Source: Candidatus Zixiibacteriota bacterium (GTDB lineage: Bacteria > Zixibacteria > MSB-5A5 > WJJR01 > JAJRUJ01). Taken from it: 44,057 bases of DNA. The notes beneath the pieces were generated by a model. It saw nothing but the letters and a program-made list of their open reading frames with translations. It made no database searches and had not been told where the DNA came from. Positions within the stretch are counted from its first letter, which is position 1. Each line of letters begins with the position of its first letter. The position numbers and the translations under genes were made by a program. Positions 34,075 to 41,343 of the stretch are shown here, piece after piece. The stretch covers positions 1-44,057 of the forward strand of contig JAJRUJ010000046.1 of NCBI GenBank assembly GCA_024277855.1. Direction: 5' to 3'.

Positions 34075-34197
34075 TTATAATTACTCCTTTATGATTTCAT
34101 TCTTGTAACAATATCGGCCGATCAGAGGTAATCGTTAACGGCACGAACGGGTCATCGTGGGGGGGCGTTTTTTTGCGGGTGAAACGAGAGAGGCGGA

Positions 34198-34650
34198 TTA
34201 TTCGTTGTCTGCCGGAGGATTATTGGGCGGCACAGGCCCTTTGGGCCGTGATTTACGGGAAAATCGGCCAAACAGACCCCGGTCCTGTCGGAGTTCTTTT
34301 CTCTCTTTTTTGGTTTTCTTTTCTTTGGCGAGGGCGAGGGCATCCAATTCTTCGATTTTCAGCAGAAGGCGTTCGACATTTTCCCGCCGTTCCATCATCT
34401 CGCGAAAGGTGTCATAGTCTTTGATATTAAACAGTGTCTGGACAAATGGTTCGAAGAAAATCAACGCCTGAGAACCGATGAAATTGAGGGGTTTGACCGA
34501 TTCGATAAAAAGGATGGCCGGGACCGTCATTTTCCATTCGATGACTTTGGTTGCGAGTTTGGTCAGGACGCGTTCCTCGGCCTCGGTCAGGGGCGCCGCC
34601 TGGTCGAGATTGTCGTGGCCGTCCGATGCGAACATCTTTTTGAAACCCAT
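34198..34650 (-). CDS. Hypothetical protein with hydrophobic core and basic C-terminal coiled coil
   Basis: A 150-residue protein of no family I recognise. Residues ~40-85 are rich in hydrophobic and aromatic residues (VPAILFIESVKPLNFIGSQALIFFEPF), possibly membrane-associated, followed by a charged helical stretch (~88-125: MMERRENVERLLLKIEELDALALAKEKKTKKERKEL is its general character) and a proline-rich tail. It overlaps the upstream membrane-protein gene by one base (TGATG), so the two are translationally coupled and may form one complex. Codon use matches neighbours. Confidence 0.65.
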   Translation of the reverse strand: MGFKKMFASDGHDNLDQAAPLTEAEERVLTKLATKVIEWKMTVPAILFIESVKPLNFIGSQALIFFEPFVQTLFNIKDYDTFREMMERRENVERLLLKIEELDALALAKEKKTKKERKELRQDRGLFGRFSRKSRPKGPVPPNNPPADNE

Positions 34651-35108
34651 CAGTTCTCCCCCGGCGCGTCGAAAGTGATCTTGTCTTTGATAACGGCGAT
34701 AACTTCGTCACGGTTATTCTCAAAGCGAATATACATTCCCCGGAAATTTTCCAGCCGGGAGGGACGGGGAAAAGGACTGAGCAGTACGCCGTTCTTATCC
34801 GGATAGAAACTGCGGAATTCCGACCACCGCCGGTTTTGATCGATACCTAAATATCGCCGCTGAACCGATTGTTCGGTCAGACGAAAACCGGTGGGCAGGA
34901 AAAACGGCAAAAGAGCGCCGCCGAGAATAGCCAAGCCCAGCAAACCGAAAAACGGCCCGTACCAGACGGCCAGAAGGACGGGGATCCCGAGGACAGTCAG
35001 GGTGATCAGGGCCGTTCGCCCCATCGACCGTCGCGCCGGAAGCGATTGCCATTTGAGCAGTTCGCGTTCGGTGGTCTCCTCGGTTTTTTTGGTGTCGAGA
35101 TCGTTCAT
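34650..35108 (-). CDS. Hypothetical membrane protein with two transmembrane helices
   Basis: A 152-residue protein. A charged cytoplasmic N-terminus (~1-30) is followed by two close hydrophobic helices (~32-70, with a GPFFGLLGLAILGG centre), then a soluble domain with RLTEQSVQRRYLG and RWSEFRSFYPDKNGVLL, which resembles PH-like membrane-protein domains that describe a bent beta sheet; that fold is a guess. ATG 35108 is chosen over an in-frame TTG two codons earlier. Coupled with the next gene downstream. Confidence 0.65.
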   Translation of the reverse strand: MNDLDTKKTEETTERELLKWQSLPARRSMGRTALITLTVLGIPVLLAVWYGPFFGLLGLAILGGALLPFFLPTGFRLTEQSVQRRYLGIDQNRRWSEFRSFYPDKNGVLLSPFPRPSRLENFRGMYIRFENNRDEVIAVIKDKITFDAPGEN

Positions 35109-35128
35109 CGGCAAATACTCGCGGTGGT

Positions 35129-35362
35129 TCAGCCCTGTGGTTTCTTCGGGGCTTCCTCGGCCGGTCGATACCGCTCTTTCCGCACCGTGTTCATTTCCTC
35201 CAGTAGTTCCTTGGGGTCAATCATTTTTTTCTTAATCAGCAACCGCACCAGCGACTCCTGGGCCAGGTTGTTCGACAACGTTAATTCCTGGAAGGTCACG
35301 TCGCGCATCTTCCCGTCGGCCATCACCCGCAAGGCGATATCTTTCGGATCGGGCTTGTCCAC
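35129..35362 (-). CDS. Hypothetical small protein, 77 residues
   Basis: It starts with GTG at 35362 behind AAAGGCGG. The sequence is helical and polar (TFQELTLSNNLAQESLVRLLIKK and PKELLEEM) with a Pro/Lys-rich end. No family is recognised; the middle resembles the short leucine-rich helices of adaptor proteins. It is 20 bp upstream of the two-helix membrane protein on the same strand and probably shares its transcript. Confidence 0.6.
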   Translation of the reverse strand: MDKPDPKDIALRVMADGKMRDVTFQELTLSNNLAQESLVRLLIKKKMIDPKELLEEMNTVRKERYRPAEEAPKKPQG

Positions 35363-35528
35363 ACTTACCGCCTTTCATGATCGACCGCGTCATGCGGTCG
35401 AAAAATACAATCTAACACGGCCTGCGCCCGATAGCAAATCGGTGGTCGAGTTTGGGCAATGGCCAAGCGTATCCTGACTCATCCGGCGGTCACCGGAGAC
35501 GCCGGTGAGAAAATCTGTGAAACGAAAG

Positions 35529-37409
35529 TTATGGCCGCGGACCAACCAAGGTGCTGTCGACGGTTGTCGAGTCGGGGGGCGGCGGTTCGGGCCGAGGCAG
35601 TTCGTTGGCGGGAATAATCCGGCCCTGGTGGTGCCCATACAGCGGCACAAACACATTTTCCCGATTGGCGGAAATGTCGATTGTCCCGGAGGCCCCTTCA
35701 TAATTGAGTAGAGGAGGCCGGCCATTATCTTTGCCCGCTTTGACCAAATCGACGGCCAGCAACACTGCGTCGTAGGTTCGTGCAGCCACTAAACCGGGAC
35801 TGCCGCCATATCGTTTTTTCCAGACGGCAAGGAACTCATCTCGACGGCGGGTCGATTCCGGCTGGTATTCCGCCGAGGCAAAGACAGCGCCTTCGAGATA
35901 CTTGTTCGCTCGTGATAATCGTTCCGGCTGTGCCCAGCCGTCGGTGCCCAGATAGCGGGCGAAAATGTTATAGAACCGCACTTGCGGGACAATGTCGTTG
36001 ATATCAGCCGCATCGCCCGGAATGAAAAAACCGCCGATCTGCACCGGCACTTCCTCTTCGTCCAGCGTATCTCCGTCGGCGGTGAAAAACACGGTCGAAT
36101 CATAGAATTCACGCAGGATGATGAGTTTGAGCCGCATCAGTTCGTTGCGATAATCGGTCTGGCCGGGATCACAGTATTGTACCGGCAAAACCAGCGCCCC
36201 CTTTTGTACGGCGGTCCGTTGGAAAGCCGACGCGATTTCGTGACCGTACGGTTCGTCGGGCACGAGTGCGGCAAAGATTGAATCTCCCAGCGAATCGATG
36301 GCAAACGAGGCGATTGTCTCTCCCACCAACGGCGGCGGCGTGTTCAGTTGATAGAGATGATCCGAAAGAGAAGTCAGGCCAGCCTGCGACGCCGCCGGTA
36401 AGACCTGCGGCAGTTCGACACAGGCCAGGATATTGGCGGTAGCTACGGCGCATTCGGAGGTCAATGGGCCGACCACGGCCTGAACCCCCTCGTCCAACAA
36501 ATGCCGCACGGCAATAGATGCCTGCAATGGATCGCCCTGGGTATCTTCGGACAATATTTCCAGGAAACCGCCGCCGGAGGATTGATAATACTCGGCGGCA
36601 AGACGCGCCGCCCGGCTCATTTTCTCCCCAAATTCCGCCAACGGCCCTTCGGCCGGGTAGAGCAACCCGAGGGTGATCTTTTTCTTCTGGTAATTCCGTA
36701 AGTATTCCAACCGTTCTTTTGCCGCCGCCGCCCATTGGCCCCGGCGATCATGCCGCAATGACTCGTCGTAGTACCGCGCGGCCTGAGTCATCCGACCGCG
36801 GTTTTCCAGACGGCCGGCCCAATAGAAATATAGCTCTGCCGCCGGTGGACCGGTAAGATCCAGGGCCGCCAGACGGCGAAAAGCGGCATCCTCAAGCCAA
36901 CGGGAAAATAGGGGTGTGAGTGATTGGATTACCCGTTCTTTAAGCACCTCATCTTCGCTGATTCGATAGGCGTCCAAATAAAACCGGGCGGCCCGTTCCG
37001 GGTCGGCCCGATAATAGGCGGCATGTCCGGAAAGATAGTAAAACATGTCTTCGTAGCGGCCCCCGGTAAACTCCCGGCGGCAGTCGGTCAGGAGGACATC
37101 GGCATCGTCATACTGTTGATTGGCCAGAAGACATTTAGCCAAAAACAAAGAAGCGACTTCGGCGTCAAAATGTCGCGTAGCCGTCTGCAGATCGCGGAAT
37201 TTGATTTCCGCCCGGGAAAAATCGCCGTTGCGAAAATCCTGCAGGGCGCTTTCGAAAACCCGGCGAGCCGCCGGGTCACCGGTAAATACTTCCCGCCAGC
37301 GTTCGGCTTGCGCGTCGGAAACGCCGATCGATAACAGGAGGAGAACCAGCCAGAAGACCGTGAAACCCGGTAATTTTCTCGCCGATATAGACCGCTCACG
37401 CATTTTCAT
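35529..37409 (-). CDS. Periplasmic TPR-plus-ligand-binding protein (Leu/Ile/Val-binding-like, LpoA-like layout)
   Basis: A 626-residue exported protein. A signal peptide (FTVFWLVLLLLSIGVSDAQA) is followed by TPR-like helical repeats (residues ~45-235: FRNGDFSRAEIKF, CLLANQQYDDADVLL, AAYYRADPERAARFYLDA, RGRMTQAARYYDES). A type I periplasmic-binding fold comes next (~245-600: ITLGLLYPAEGPLAEFGEKMSRAARLA, VQAVVGPLTSECAVATANI, FAALVPDEPYGHEIASAF, RTYDAVLLAVDLVKAG). The tail is Pro- and Ser/Thr-rich. No permease or ATPase genes are nearby, so uptake is unlikely. The combination of TPR with a substrate-binding fold is like LpoA, the lipoprotein activator of a penicillin-binding protein, but there is no lipobox. 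ATG 37409 follows AGGA. Confidence 0.75.
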   Translation of the reverse strand: MKMRERSISARKLPGFTVFWLVLLLLSIGVSDAQAERWREVFTGDPAARRVFESALQDFRNGDFSRAEIKFRDLQTATRHFDAEVASLFLAKCLLANQQYDDADVLLTDCRREFTGGRYEDMFYYLSGHAAYYRADPERAARFYLDAYRISEDEVLKERVIQSLTPLFSRWLEDAAFRRLAALDLTGPPAAELYFYWAGRLENRGRMTQAARYYDESLRHDRRGQWAAAAKERLEYLRNYQKKKITLGLLYPAEGPLAEFGEKMSRAARLAAEYYQSSGGGFLEILSEDTQGDPLQASIAVRHLLDEGVQAVVGPLTSECAVATANILACVELPQVLPAASQAGLTSLSDHLYQLNTPPPLVGETIASFAIDSLGDSIFAALVPDEPYGHEIASAFQRTAVQKGALVLPVQYCDPGQTDYRNELMRLKLIILREFYDSTVFFTADGDTLDEEEVPVQIGGFFIPGDAADINDIVPQVRFYNIFARYLGTDGWAQPERLSRANKYLEGAVFASAEYQPESTRRRDEFLAVWKKRYGGSPGLVAARTYDAVLLAVDLVKAGKDNGRPPLLNYEGASGTIDISANRENVFVPLYGHHQGRIIPANELPRPEPPPPDSTTVDSTLVGPRP

Positions 37410-37474
37410 CACATGTCCTGATCATCGAAGGCCTCTGCCGCCCCGGACCGGGGAAATGTACGACGGGAGATACC

Positions 37475-37509
37475 AAAAAACAATACCCCTCGTCGAAGGT
37501 AACGAGGGG
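37475..37509 (-). terminator. Rho-independent terminator after the rplI-nuclease genes (minus strand)
   Basis: Minus strand: CCCCTCGT (37509-37502) pairs with ACGAGGGG (37493-37486) around an 8-nt loop, followed by TATTG and six T (plus-strand A 37475-37480). It separates the ribosomal-protein operon from the TPR/ligand-binding gene. Confidence 0.8.
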
Positions 37510-37536
37510 CACGTGAGATTTCCCTTTTCCCGCGTC

Positions 37537-38025
37537 CTATTCCAGTGAATACTGGCCGAAATCTTCCGGCTTGATGTTGCGCAGACGTTCCTTGAGCGCT
37601 TCGGGGTCGTGCCTGGCCTTTTCGCCGTCAGCGCCCTTGCTCTCCTGAAACAGTTCCTCGTTGACGAAAATCGGCACTTTTGCTTTAAGCGCCAGGGCGA
37701 TTGAATCGGACGGCCGCGCATCGACTTCAAACGTCGATCCGTTTCGGGTCAAATAGATCCGGGCAAAAAAAGTCTGCTCTTTCAGTTCGGTGATTTCGAT
37801 TTTTTCCACTTTGCCGCCGGTCGCTTCAATAACCTGACGCAAAAGATCATGGGTCATTGGCCGCTTGGAGCCAACGCCGGAAAGTTCCATGGCTATCGCC
37901 CATGCTTCGAAATGCCCGATCCAGATCGGTAATACTTTTTCCGAGTCAACCGGTGAGAGTATGACCACCGGTGAATTCGACGTCACATCCAACGCCAGGC
38001 CGTTGATTTTGGCCTTGATCATCAT
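37537..38025 (-). CDS. Bifunctional nuclease family (BFN/DUF151) protein
   Basis: A 162-residue protein of the DUF151/BFN family. Family features are visible: PVVILSPVDSEKVLPIWIGHFEAWAI near the N-terminus, RPMTHDLLRQVIEATGGKVEKIEI in the middle and the signature DARPSDSIALALKAKVPIFV at ~103-122. Plant and bacterial members show DNase/RNase activity, but the physiological role is not well known. A Lys/Glu-rich extension follows the domain. It sits 18 bp after rplI and before the terminator, so it is the last gene of the pth-rpsF-rpsR-rplI operon. Confidence 0.9.
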   Translation of the reverse strand: MMIKAKINGLALDVTSNSPVVILSPVDSEKVLPIWIGHFEAWAIAMELSGVGSKRPMTHDLLRQVIEATGGKVEKIEITELKEQTFFARIYLTRNGSTFEVDARPSDSIALALKAKVPIFVNEELFQESKGADGEKARHDPEALKERLRNIKPEDFGQYSLE

Positions 38026-38043
38026 TACGATTATCCTCGCGGA

Positions 38044-38490
38044 TCAGTCTTTTTTTACCACCCAGACTTTCAGGTTGGCCACTACATCCCGTTCGACCTT
38101 GATCGGTACAGTATACACGCCAAGGGCCTTAATCGGTTCTTCGAGGTTGATATTCCGCCGGTCGACGATGAACCCCTGGACCGCCAGCAGATCGGCAATA
38201 TTCTGCGACGTTACCGAACCGAAAACGCGATCTTCCTCACCAACCTGGACTTCGGCCGTGCAGGATACTTTTTCGAGCGCATCTTTGAGTTGCTCTGCTT
38301 CACGCCGACGTTTTTTGTCGCGGAGGCTTTTTTGCAGGGTGATCTCGCCGATCGATTTCAGATTGCCGCGCGTGGCCACCACTGCCAGATTCCGGGGAAT
38401 CAGGTAATTACGGCCATACCCATCCTTCACTTTCACGATTTCGCCGCATTTACCCAGATTTGCAATATCGTCTTTTAAGATAACTTTCAT
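38044..38490 (-). CDS. rplI: 50S ribosomal protein L9
   Basis: A 148-residue L9 protein. The N-terminal RNA-binding signature MKVILKDDIANLGKCGEIV and GYGRNYLIPRNLAV is complete, then the long connecting helix and the C-terminal domain (GVYTVPIKV near the end). ATG 38490 is preceded by AGGTGGGA; an upstream in-frame start would add three residues. It is in the standard rpsF-rpsR-rplI order. Confidence 0.97.
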   Translation of the reverse strand: MKVILKDDIANLGKCGEIVKVKDGYGRNYLIPRNLAVVATRGNLKSIGEITLQKSLRDKKRRREAEQLKDALEKVSCTAEVQVGEEDRVFGSVTSQNIADLLAVQGFIVDRRNINLEEPIKALGVYTVPIKVERDVVANLKVWVVKKD

Positions 38491-38526
38491 AATTCCCACC
38501 TGCTTTTCCCCGTTTGGGGCTGGTTG

Positions 38527-38793
38527 CTATTTATACACTTCATCCACAAACGGTAAGAGGGCCAGATGGCGCGCCCGTTTGATCGCCTGACAAAGCCGGC
38601 GCTGGTTCTTTGACGAGATCCCGGTGATCCGACGCGGGATGATTTTCCCCCGCTCGCTGATAAAGCGACGCAAAAGACGCTCGTTTTTATAATCGATCTC
38701 CGGACCCTTCACTTCGGCAAAGCGGCGCGGTTTACTGGACCCTTTATCCCAGGCCGATGATGACCGACGACGCCGTTTCTGAAAAGCTGCCAT
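38527..38793 (-). CDS. rpsR: 30S ribosomal protein S18
   Basis: An 88-residue S18 with a basic N-terminus ([13 protein letters not shown]) and the family core [26 protein letters not shown] followed by [20 protein letters not shown]. It binds 16S rRNA with S6, whose gene lies 30 bp upstream. There is no ssb gene between rpsF and rpsR, unlike in many bacteria. Confidence 0.97.
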   Translation of the reverse strand: MAAFQKRRRRSSSAWDKGSSKPRRFAEVKGPEIDYKNERLLRRFISERGKIIPRRITGISSKNQRRLCQAIKRARHLALLPFVDEVYK

Positions 38794-38823
38794 AGTTTAC
38801 CTTCTTGCTCATCGCGCCACAAT

Positions 38824-39282
38824 CTATGCGCTCGGTTTTTCATCAACCTTGTCCGAGGTTTCTTCGGACGGTGCGGTTTCTGTAGTCTCCACGGTCGTCT
38901 CTGCCGGTGTTTCCTCGGCAGGAGCGGCCGGTGTTTCGGTGTCGGTGTCTGTTGTCGTTGCCACGGCGGTCACTTCGGCTTCCGGTTCCGGCGGTGGTGG
39001 CGGGGCCACAACAGTCAGATAGCGCAGACAATTTTCGTTAAGCAGAAACTGGCGCTCCAGTTCCTTGGGTACGGTGTGTTCCGAGTTGTGCACGAGGTGC
39101 ACATAGTACCCCTGGGTTTTCTTCCGGATTTCATAGGCCAGACGACGTATGCCCCAGCGATCTTCCTTTTCGATGGTCCCGGATCCGGTGGTGATGATGT
39201 TTTTGTAGCGCTCGATATTCTTCTCGAGCTCGGTTTCTTCCAGGTCGGGGGTAAGGATGAAGGTCGTCTCGTAGCGACGCAT
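38824..39282 (-). CDS. rpsF: 30S ribosomal protein S6 with long acidic C-terminal extension
   Basis: A 152-residue S6. Residues ~1-93 are the usual domain (MRRYETTFILTPDLEE, EDRWGIRRLAYEIRKKTQGYYVHLVH, ENCLRYLTV). After a short polyproline stretch come about 50 residues made up almost only of Thr, Glu, Ala, Pro, Asp and Val. S6 tails vary among bacteria (E. coli S6 is glutamylated), but this one is long and threonine-rich. AAGGAGG lies just before ATG 39282. The start overlaps the pth stop (TGATG), so pth and rpsF are coupled. Confidence 0.95.
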   Translation of the reverse strand: MRRYETTFILTPDLEETELEKNIERYKNIITTGSGTIEKEDRWGIRRLAYEIRKKTQGYYVHLVHNSEHTVPKELERQFLLNENCLRYLTVVAPPPPPEPEAEVTAVATTTDTDTETPAAPAEETPAETTVETTETAPSEETSDKVDEKPSA

Positions 39283-39899
39283 CAAACCTCCTTCGGTCTC
39301 TCGGCGCCGTCATCTGACTCCGGCGGCGCAGAAGGTTTTACGTTGTATTTCCCGGCCGTGTAGCCAAAACCGCGTGTGACATAATCAACGACGGCCTCGG
39401 CTGCCCGATCGGCCAATTTTCGAAGCGTATGTATAACACTTTCTTCAATTTTTGCAAGGACAAAATCGGCCGGGTCCTCCCGTTCGGGCACCGGCCCTAT
39501 CCCCAGACGGATACGGGGAAAATCCGGGGTATGCAATTCGTCTATTATTGAAAAGAGGCCATTATGGCCGCCGTCACTCCCTTTTTGCCGAACCCTGATT
39601 CTCCCCTCATCGAGAGCAAAATCATCGCAAATTACAAGGATTTGCTTGGGGGTAAGTTCGTATTTATCCATGATTTGCTTTGCCGCACGGCCCGAGAGAT
39701 TCATGAATGTGGTCGGTTTGACCAGTGAGACCATATTGCCGCGTAACCTCTTCTGTGCAATGTAGTAATCTCCTTTGCCGGGCTTGAAGCGGCATTTCAG
39801 CTTCTCGGCTACTCGATCCCCGGTCCAAAATCCCAGATTGTGGCGGGTAAGTTCATATTCCGATCCGGGATTTCCCAGAAACACGATGGCGTAGTCCAT
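39282..39899 (-). CDS. pth: Peptidyl-tRNA hydrolase
   Basis: A 205-residue Pth that frees tRNA from dropped peptidyl-tRNA. The catalytic histidine in TRHNLGF, TFMNLSGRA, the catalytic DDFALDEGRIRVR and GSDGGHNG are all present. ATG 39899 gives the standard start (DYAIVFLGNPG); an upstream TTG at 39926 would add a non-conserved peptide. The C-terminal 20 residues (KPSAPPESDDGAERP) are an acidic extension. It is the first gene of the minus-strand ribosomal-protein operon. Confidence 0.96.
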   Translation of the reverse strand: MDYAIVFLGNPGSEYELTRHNLGFWTGDRVAEKLKCRFKPGKGDYYIAQKRLRGNMVSLVKPTTFMNLSGRAAKQIMDKYELTPKQILVICDDFALDEGRIRVRQKGSDGGHNGLFSIIDELHTPDFPRIRLGIGPVPEREDPADFVLAKIEESVIHTLRKLADRAAEAVVDYVTRGFGYTAGKYNVKPSAPPESDDGAERPKEV

Positions 39900-39988
39900 G
39901 CCATCATATGGCAAAAACACCGACAAAAGGCAAGGATAGTCACCGAACGTCGGAAAAAACCGTCATCATTTCGACAGTATAAAGAGAT

Positions 39989-40000
39989 ATTGATATCAAT
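39989..40000. promoter_or_regulatory. 12-bp perfect palindrome between pth and the CcmH-like gene
   Basis: ATTGATATCAAT lies in the 184-bp divergent intergenic region. It resembles an FNR half-site pair without the required 4-bp spacer, so it is not an FNR box. A minus-strand -10-like TATACT lies close by (39981-39976). A regulator of one or both genes may bind here, but no firm promoter was identified. Confidence 0.35.
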
Positions 40001-40083
40001 CGCCGCTGTTCGGCTATTGATCTTGGACCGGATAGTCTATTACTTAATGGTAAAGAGACAACATTAACCGGGGGAGTTAATTC

Positions 40084-40479
40084 ATGACAAATACGCAGAC
40101 AGGGGCGCGAATCAACTCATTGTTGTTGCTGGTTATCGGCCTCTTGGTTGGAGTAATTACCGGGTACATGATCGGACATTCTCAGAATCCCGGACAGGCG
40201 GCCCGCCTGACCAATCCAACGACATTATTGAATGATCAACTGGCGAAGGAGAACCAGTGGATCGTTGAGGGATTAAACTGCCCGATGGCCGGCTGCACCA
40301 ATCCCTTGCTGGAAGACAGCGGAGATTTGTCTCGTCAGATTCGTGACTGGGTTAATGGTCAACTTGCTGCCGGACGATCGGGACAGGATATCCGTGCTGA
40401 AATAATCCGCACCCACGGTGATCGACTGTTCAAAACATTCAAACCGACCAGCACCGACTCATTATCGTTGCCGAAATAA
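40084..40479 (+). CDS. CcmH/CycL-like membrane-anchored thiol protein
   Basis: A 131-residue protein with one N-terminal transmembrane helix (residues ~11-29) and a periplasmic domain. The segment from CPMAGC (66-71) through LEDSGDLSRQIRDWVNGQLAAGRSGQDIRAEIIRTHGDRLF aligns in length and pattern with the CcmH/NrfF core (a cysteine pair followed by D-S, R-x-x-V-x-x-x-L-x-x-G-x-S-x-x-x-I and Y/H-G-D). CcmH reduces apocytochrome cysteines before haem attachment, which would suit the cytochrome genes at the left end. The cysteines are spaced CX4C instead of CX2C, so the assignment is moderate. The ribosome-binding site GGGGGAG lies seven bases before the ATG. No other ccm genes are in view. Confidence 0.6.
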   Translation: MTNTQTGARINSLLLLVIGLLVGVITGYMIGHSQNPGQAARLTNPTTLLNDQLAKENQWIVEGLNCPMAGCTNPLLEDSGDLSRQIRDWVNGQLAAGRSGQDIRAEIIRTHGDRLFKTFKPTSTDSLSLPK

Positions 40480-40559
40480 AAAGCTGATTTTGCCGGTATC
40501 GACGGTGACGATATAGTGGAAACAAATCGCCGCAGGTTTAAAAAATCGGCAAGGCCGGC

Positions 40560-40588
40560 TTGACAATCGGGCAGCGGATGCGTATAGG
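40560..40588 (+). promoter_or_regulatory. Promoter of the tRNA-Glu gene
   Basis: Perfect TTGACA (40560-40565), an exact 17-bp spacer and TATAGG (40583-40588), 39 bp upstream of the tRNA. This is the best sigma70-type match in the window. Confidence 0.7.
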
Positions 40589-40627
40589 CATACATGTCCG
40601 CACGGGCCAGACTCGTGCATGGATAAT

Positions 40628-40699
40628 GGCGCTATCGTCTAGTGGTTAGGACGGGTGGTTCTCAGCCATCAAACCGGGGTTCAATTCCCCGTAGCGCTA
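40628..40699 (+). tRNA. tRNA-Glu (anticodon CTC)
   Basis: A complete cloverleaf: acceptor stem GGCGCTA (40628-40634) with TAGCGCT (40692-40698; one G-U pair), D-arm GTCT/GGAC around AGTGGTTA, anticodon stem GGTGG/CCATC (one G-U) with loop TTCTCAG, giving anticodon CTC at 40661-40663, a 4-nt variable region and T-arm CGGGG/CCCCG around TTCAATT. CCA is not encoded. The TCGTCTAGTGGTTAGGAC stretch is typical of bacterial tRNA-Glu. Confidence 0.95.
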
Positions 40700-41043
40700 T
40701 TTACCGTCGTTAATCGTTAAGTCCCCTTAAATATCTTGAGAAGCAACCTTCTACCCCCTGCAATGTAATGCCTCTTTCTGCTCGCTCCGACGGTTTCATC
40801 AGGATTATTTCAGCAAGGATGTTCTTCGATTCAAGCCGGATTATGCCAATTTTACTGGCTCGTGCATTGATGAGGTTGGTTAGGTTCTGCAATTTCCCAG
40901 CGACCCATTTTGGGGATACTTGGGATTTCGTTGTTGAGGCCGCGACCGGATTGGAATTTGATGATGATGATCCCGTCGTAGCCGTCATGAAAAAGCCGTG
41001 ACACCCGCCCCCGGGTGTTGGGCTTTACAGGCGGATGGTGAGC
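40700..41043. other. Non-coding segment downstream of tRNA-Glu; overlapping antiparallel frames of doubtful status
   Basis: Two open frames overlap here, one on each strand (minus 40710-40988, 92 residues; plus 40768-41001, 77 residues). Neither has a ribosome-binding site or a recognised domain, and I cannot say which, if either, is translated. The segment ends in a long hairpin (40992-41025). It has the look of an intergenic repeat or mobile-element remnant next to a tRNA, but no terminal repeats, integrase or duplicated tRNA end were found. Confidence 0.4.
40992..41025. repeat. Long imperfect hairpin
   Basis: AAAGCC (40992-40997) pairs with GGCTTT (41020-41025), and inside it ACACCCG (41001-41007) pairs with CGGGTGT (41012-41018) around CCCC; the bulge is three bases against one. 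No T run follows on either strand. Its distance from the sigma54 promoter (the inner dyad is 75-95 bp upstream of the -24 box) would suit an enhancer-binding site. Confidence 0.6.
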
Positions 41044-41064
41044 GCGCAGCGAGGCAGGTTGATT
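41044..41064 (+). repeat. Repeat A, copy 1 (21 bp)
   Basis: A 21-bp sequence beginning GCGCAGCGAGGCAGG is repeated exactly at 43045-43065. Here it lies 30 bp upstream of the -24 box of the first sigma54 promoter. Confidence 0.7.
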
Positions 41065-41069
41065 AGAAT

Positions 41070-41111
41070 AATTATTCATCATCTCTGAATTCCCGGCACA
41101 CTTCCTGCTAT
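41070..41111 (+). promoter_or_regulatory. Sigma54 (RpoN) promoter within repeat B, copy 1
   Basis: A 42-bp element, identical to 43285-43326, contains CGGCACACTTCCTGCTA at 41094-41110. Compared with the sigma54 consensus TGGCAC-N5-TTGC[A/T], GG (41095-41096) and GC (41107-41108) have the exact spacing, and GGCAC and TGC match. The expected transcription start is near 41120. It would drive the two secreted paralogues at 41238-42951. About 42 bp after the element is a ribosome-binding-site/start context (AAAGGAGGTTGCC then GTG at 41154) that stops after two codons. Confidence 0.7.
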
Positions 41112-41226
41112 TACACTTTTTGTATTAACAATTGTTTTCCAAAGGAGGTTGCCGTGTGCTGAAAAAACCCGCATCATTGGTTCGGCGCAAGTGATTCGCA
41201 TTGTGCCAATTGTAAATCAATAGGCA

Positions 41227-41343
41227 GAGGAGGAGGCATGTATCACACCAGGAATATCAAAGTCGTGCTTACATCATGTTGTGCACTGTTTTTGTTCTTC
41301 ACCCTGACCACAATCTGTGCCGCACAAACGACGGGCAAAATCG
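41227..41343 (+). repeat. Leader repeat, copy 1: ribosome-binding site and signal-peptide region shared by two paralogues
   Basis: 117 bp that match 42044-42160 with a single mismatch (an A/T change in codon 8). The block covers the GGAGGAGG ribosome-binding site and about 35 codons including the whole signal peptide, and stops abruptly; beyond it the two genes share only weak protein similarity. Confidence 0.9.

Noticed and set aside
39989-40000. FNR box
   Set aside because: ATTGATATCAAT has the half-sites TTGAT and ATCAA but no 4-bp spacer, which FNR-type binding needs.
41154-41240. Selenocysteine-type readthrough from GTG 41154 across TGA into the paralogue gene
   Set aside because: The linking sequence is not protein-like, there is no clear selenocysteine insertion hairpin, and the gene has its own strong ribosome-binding site.
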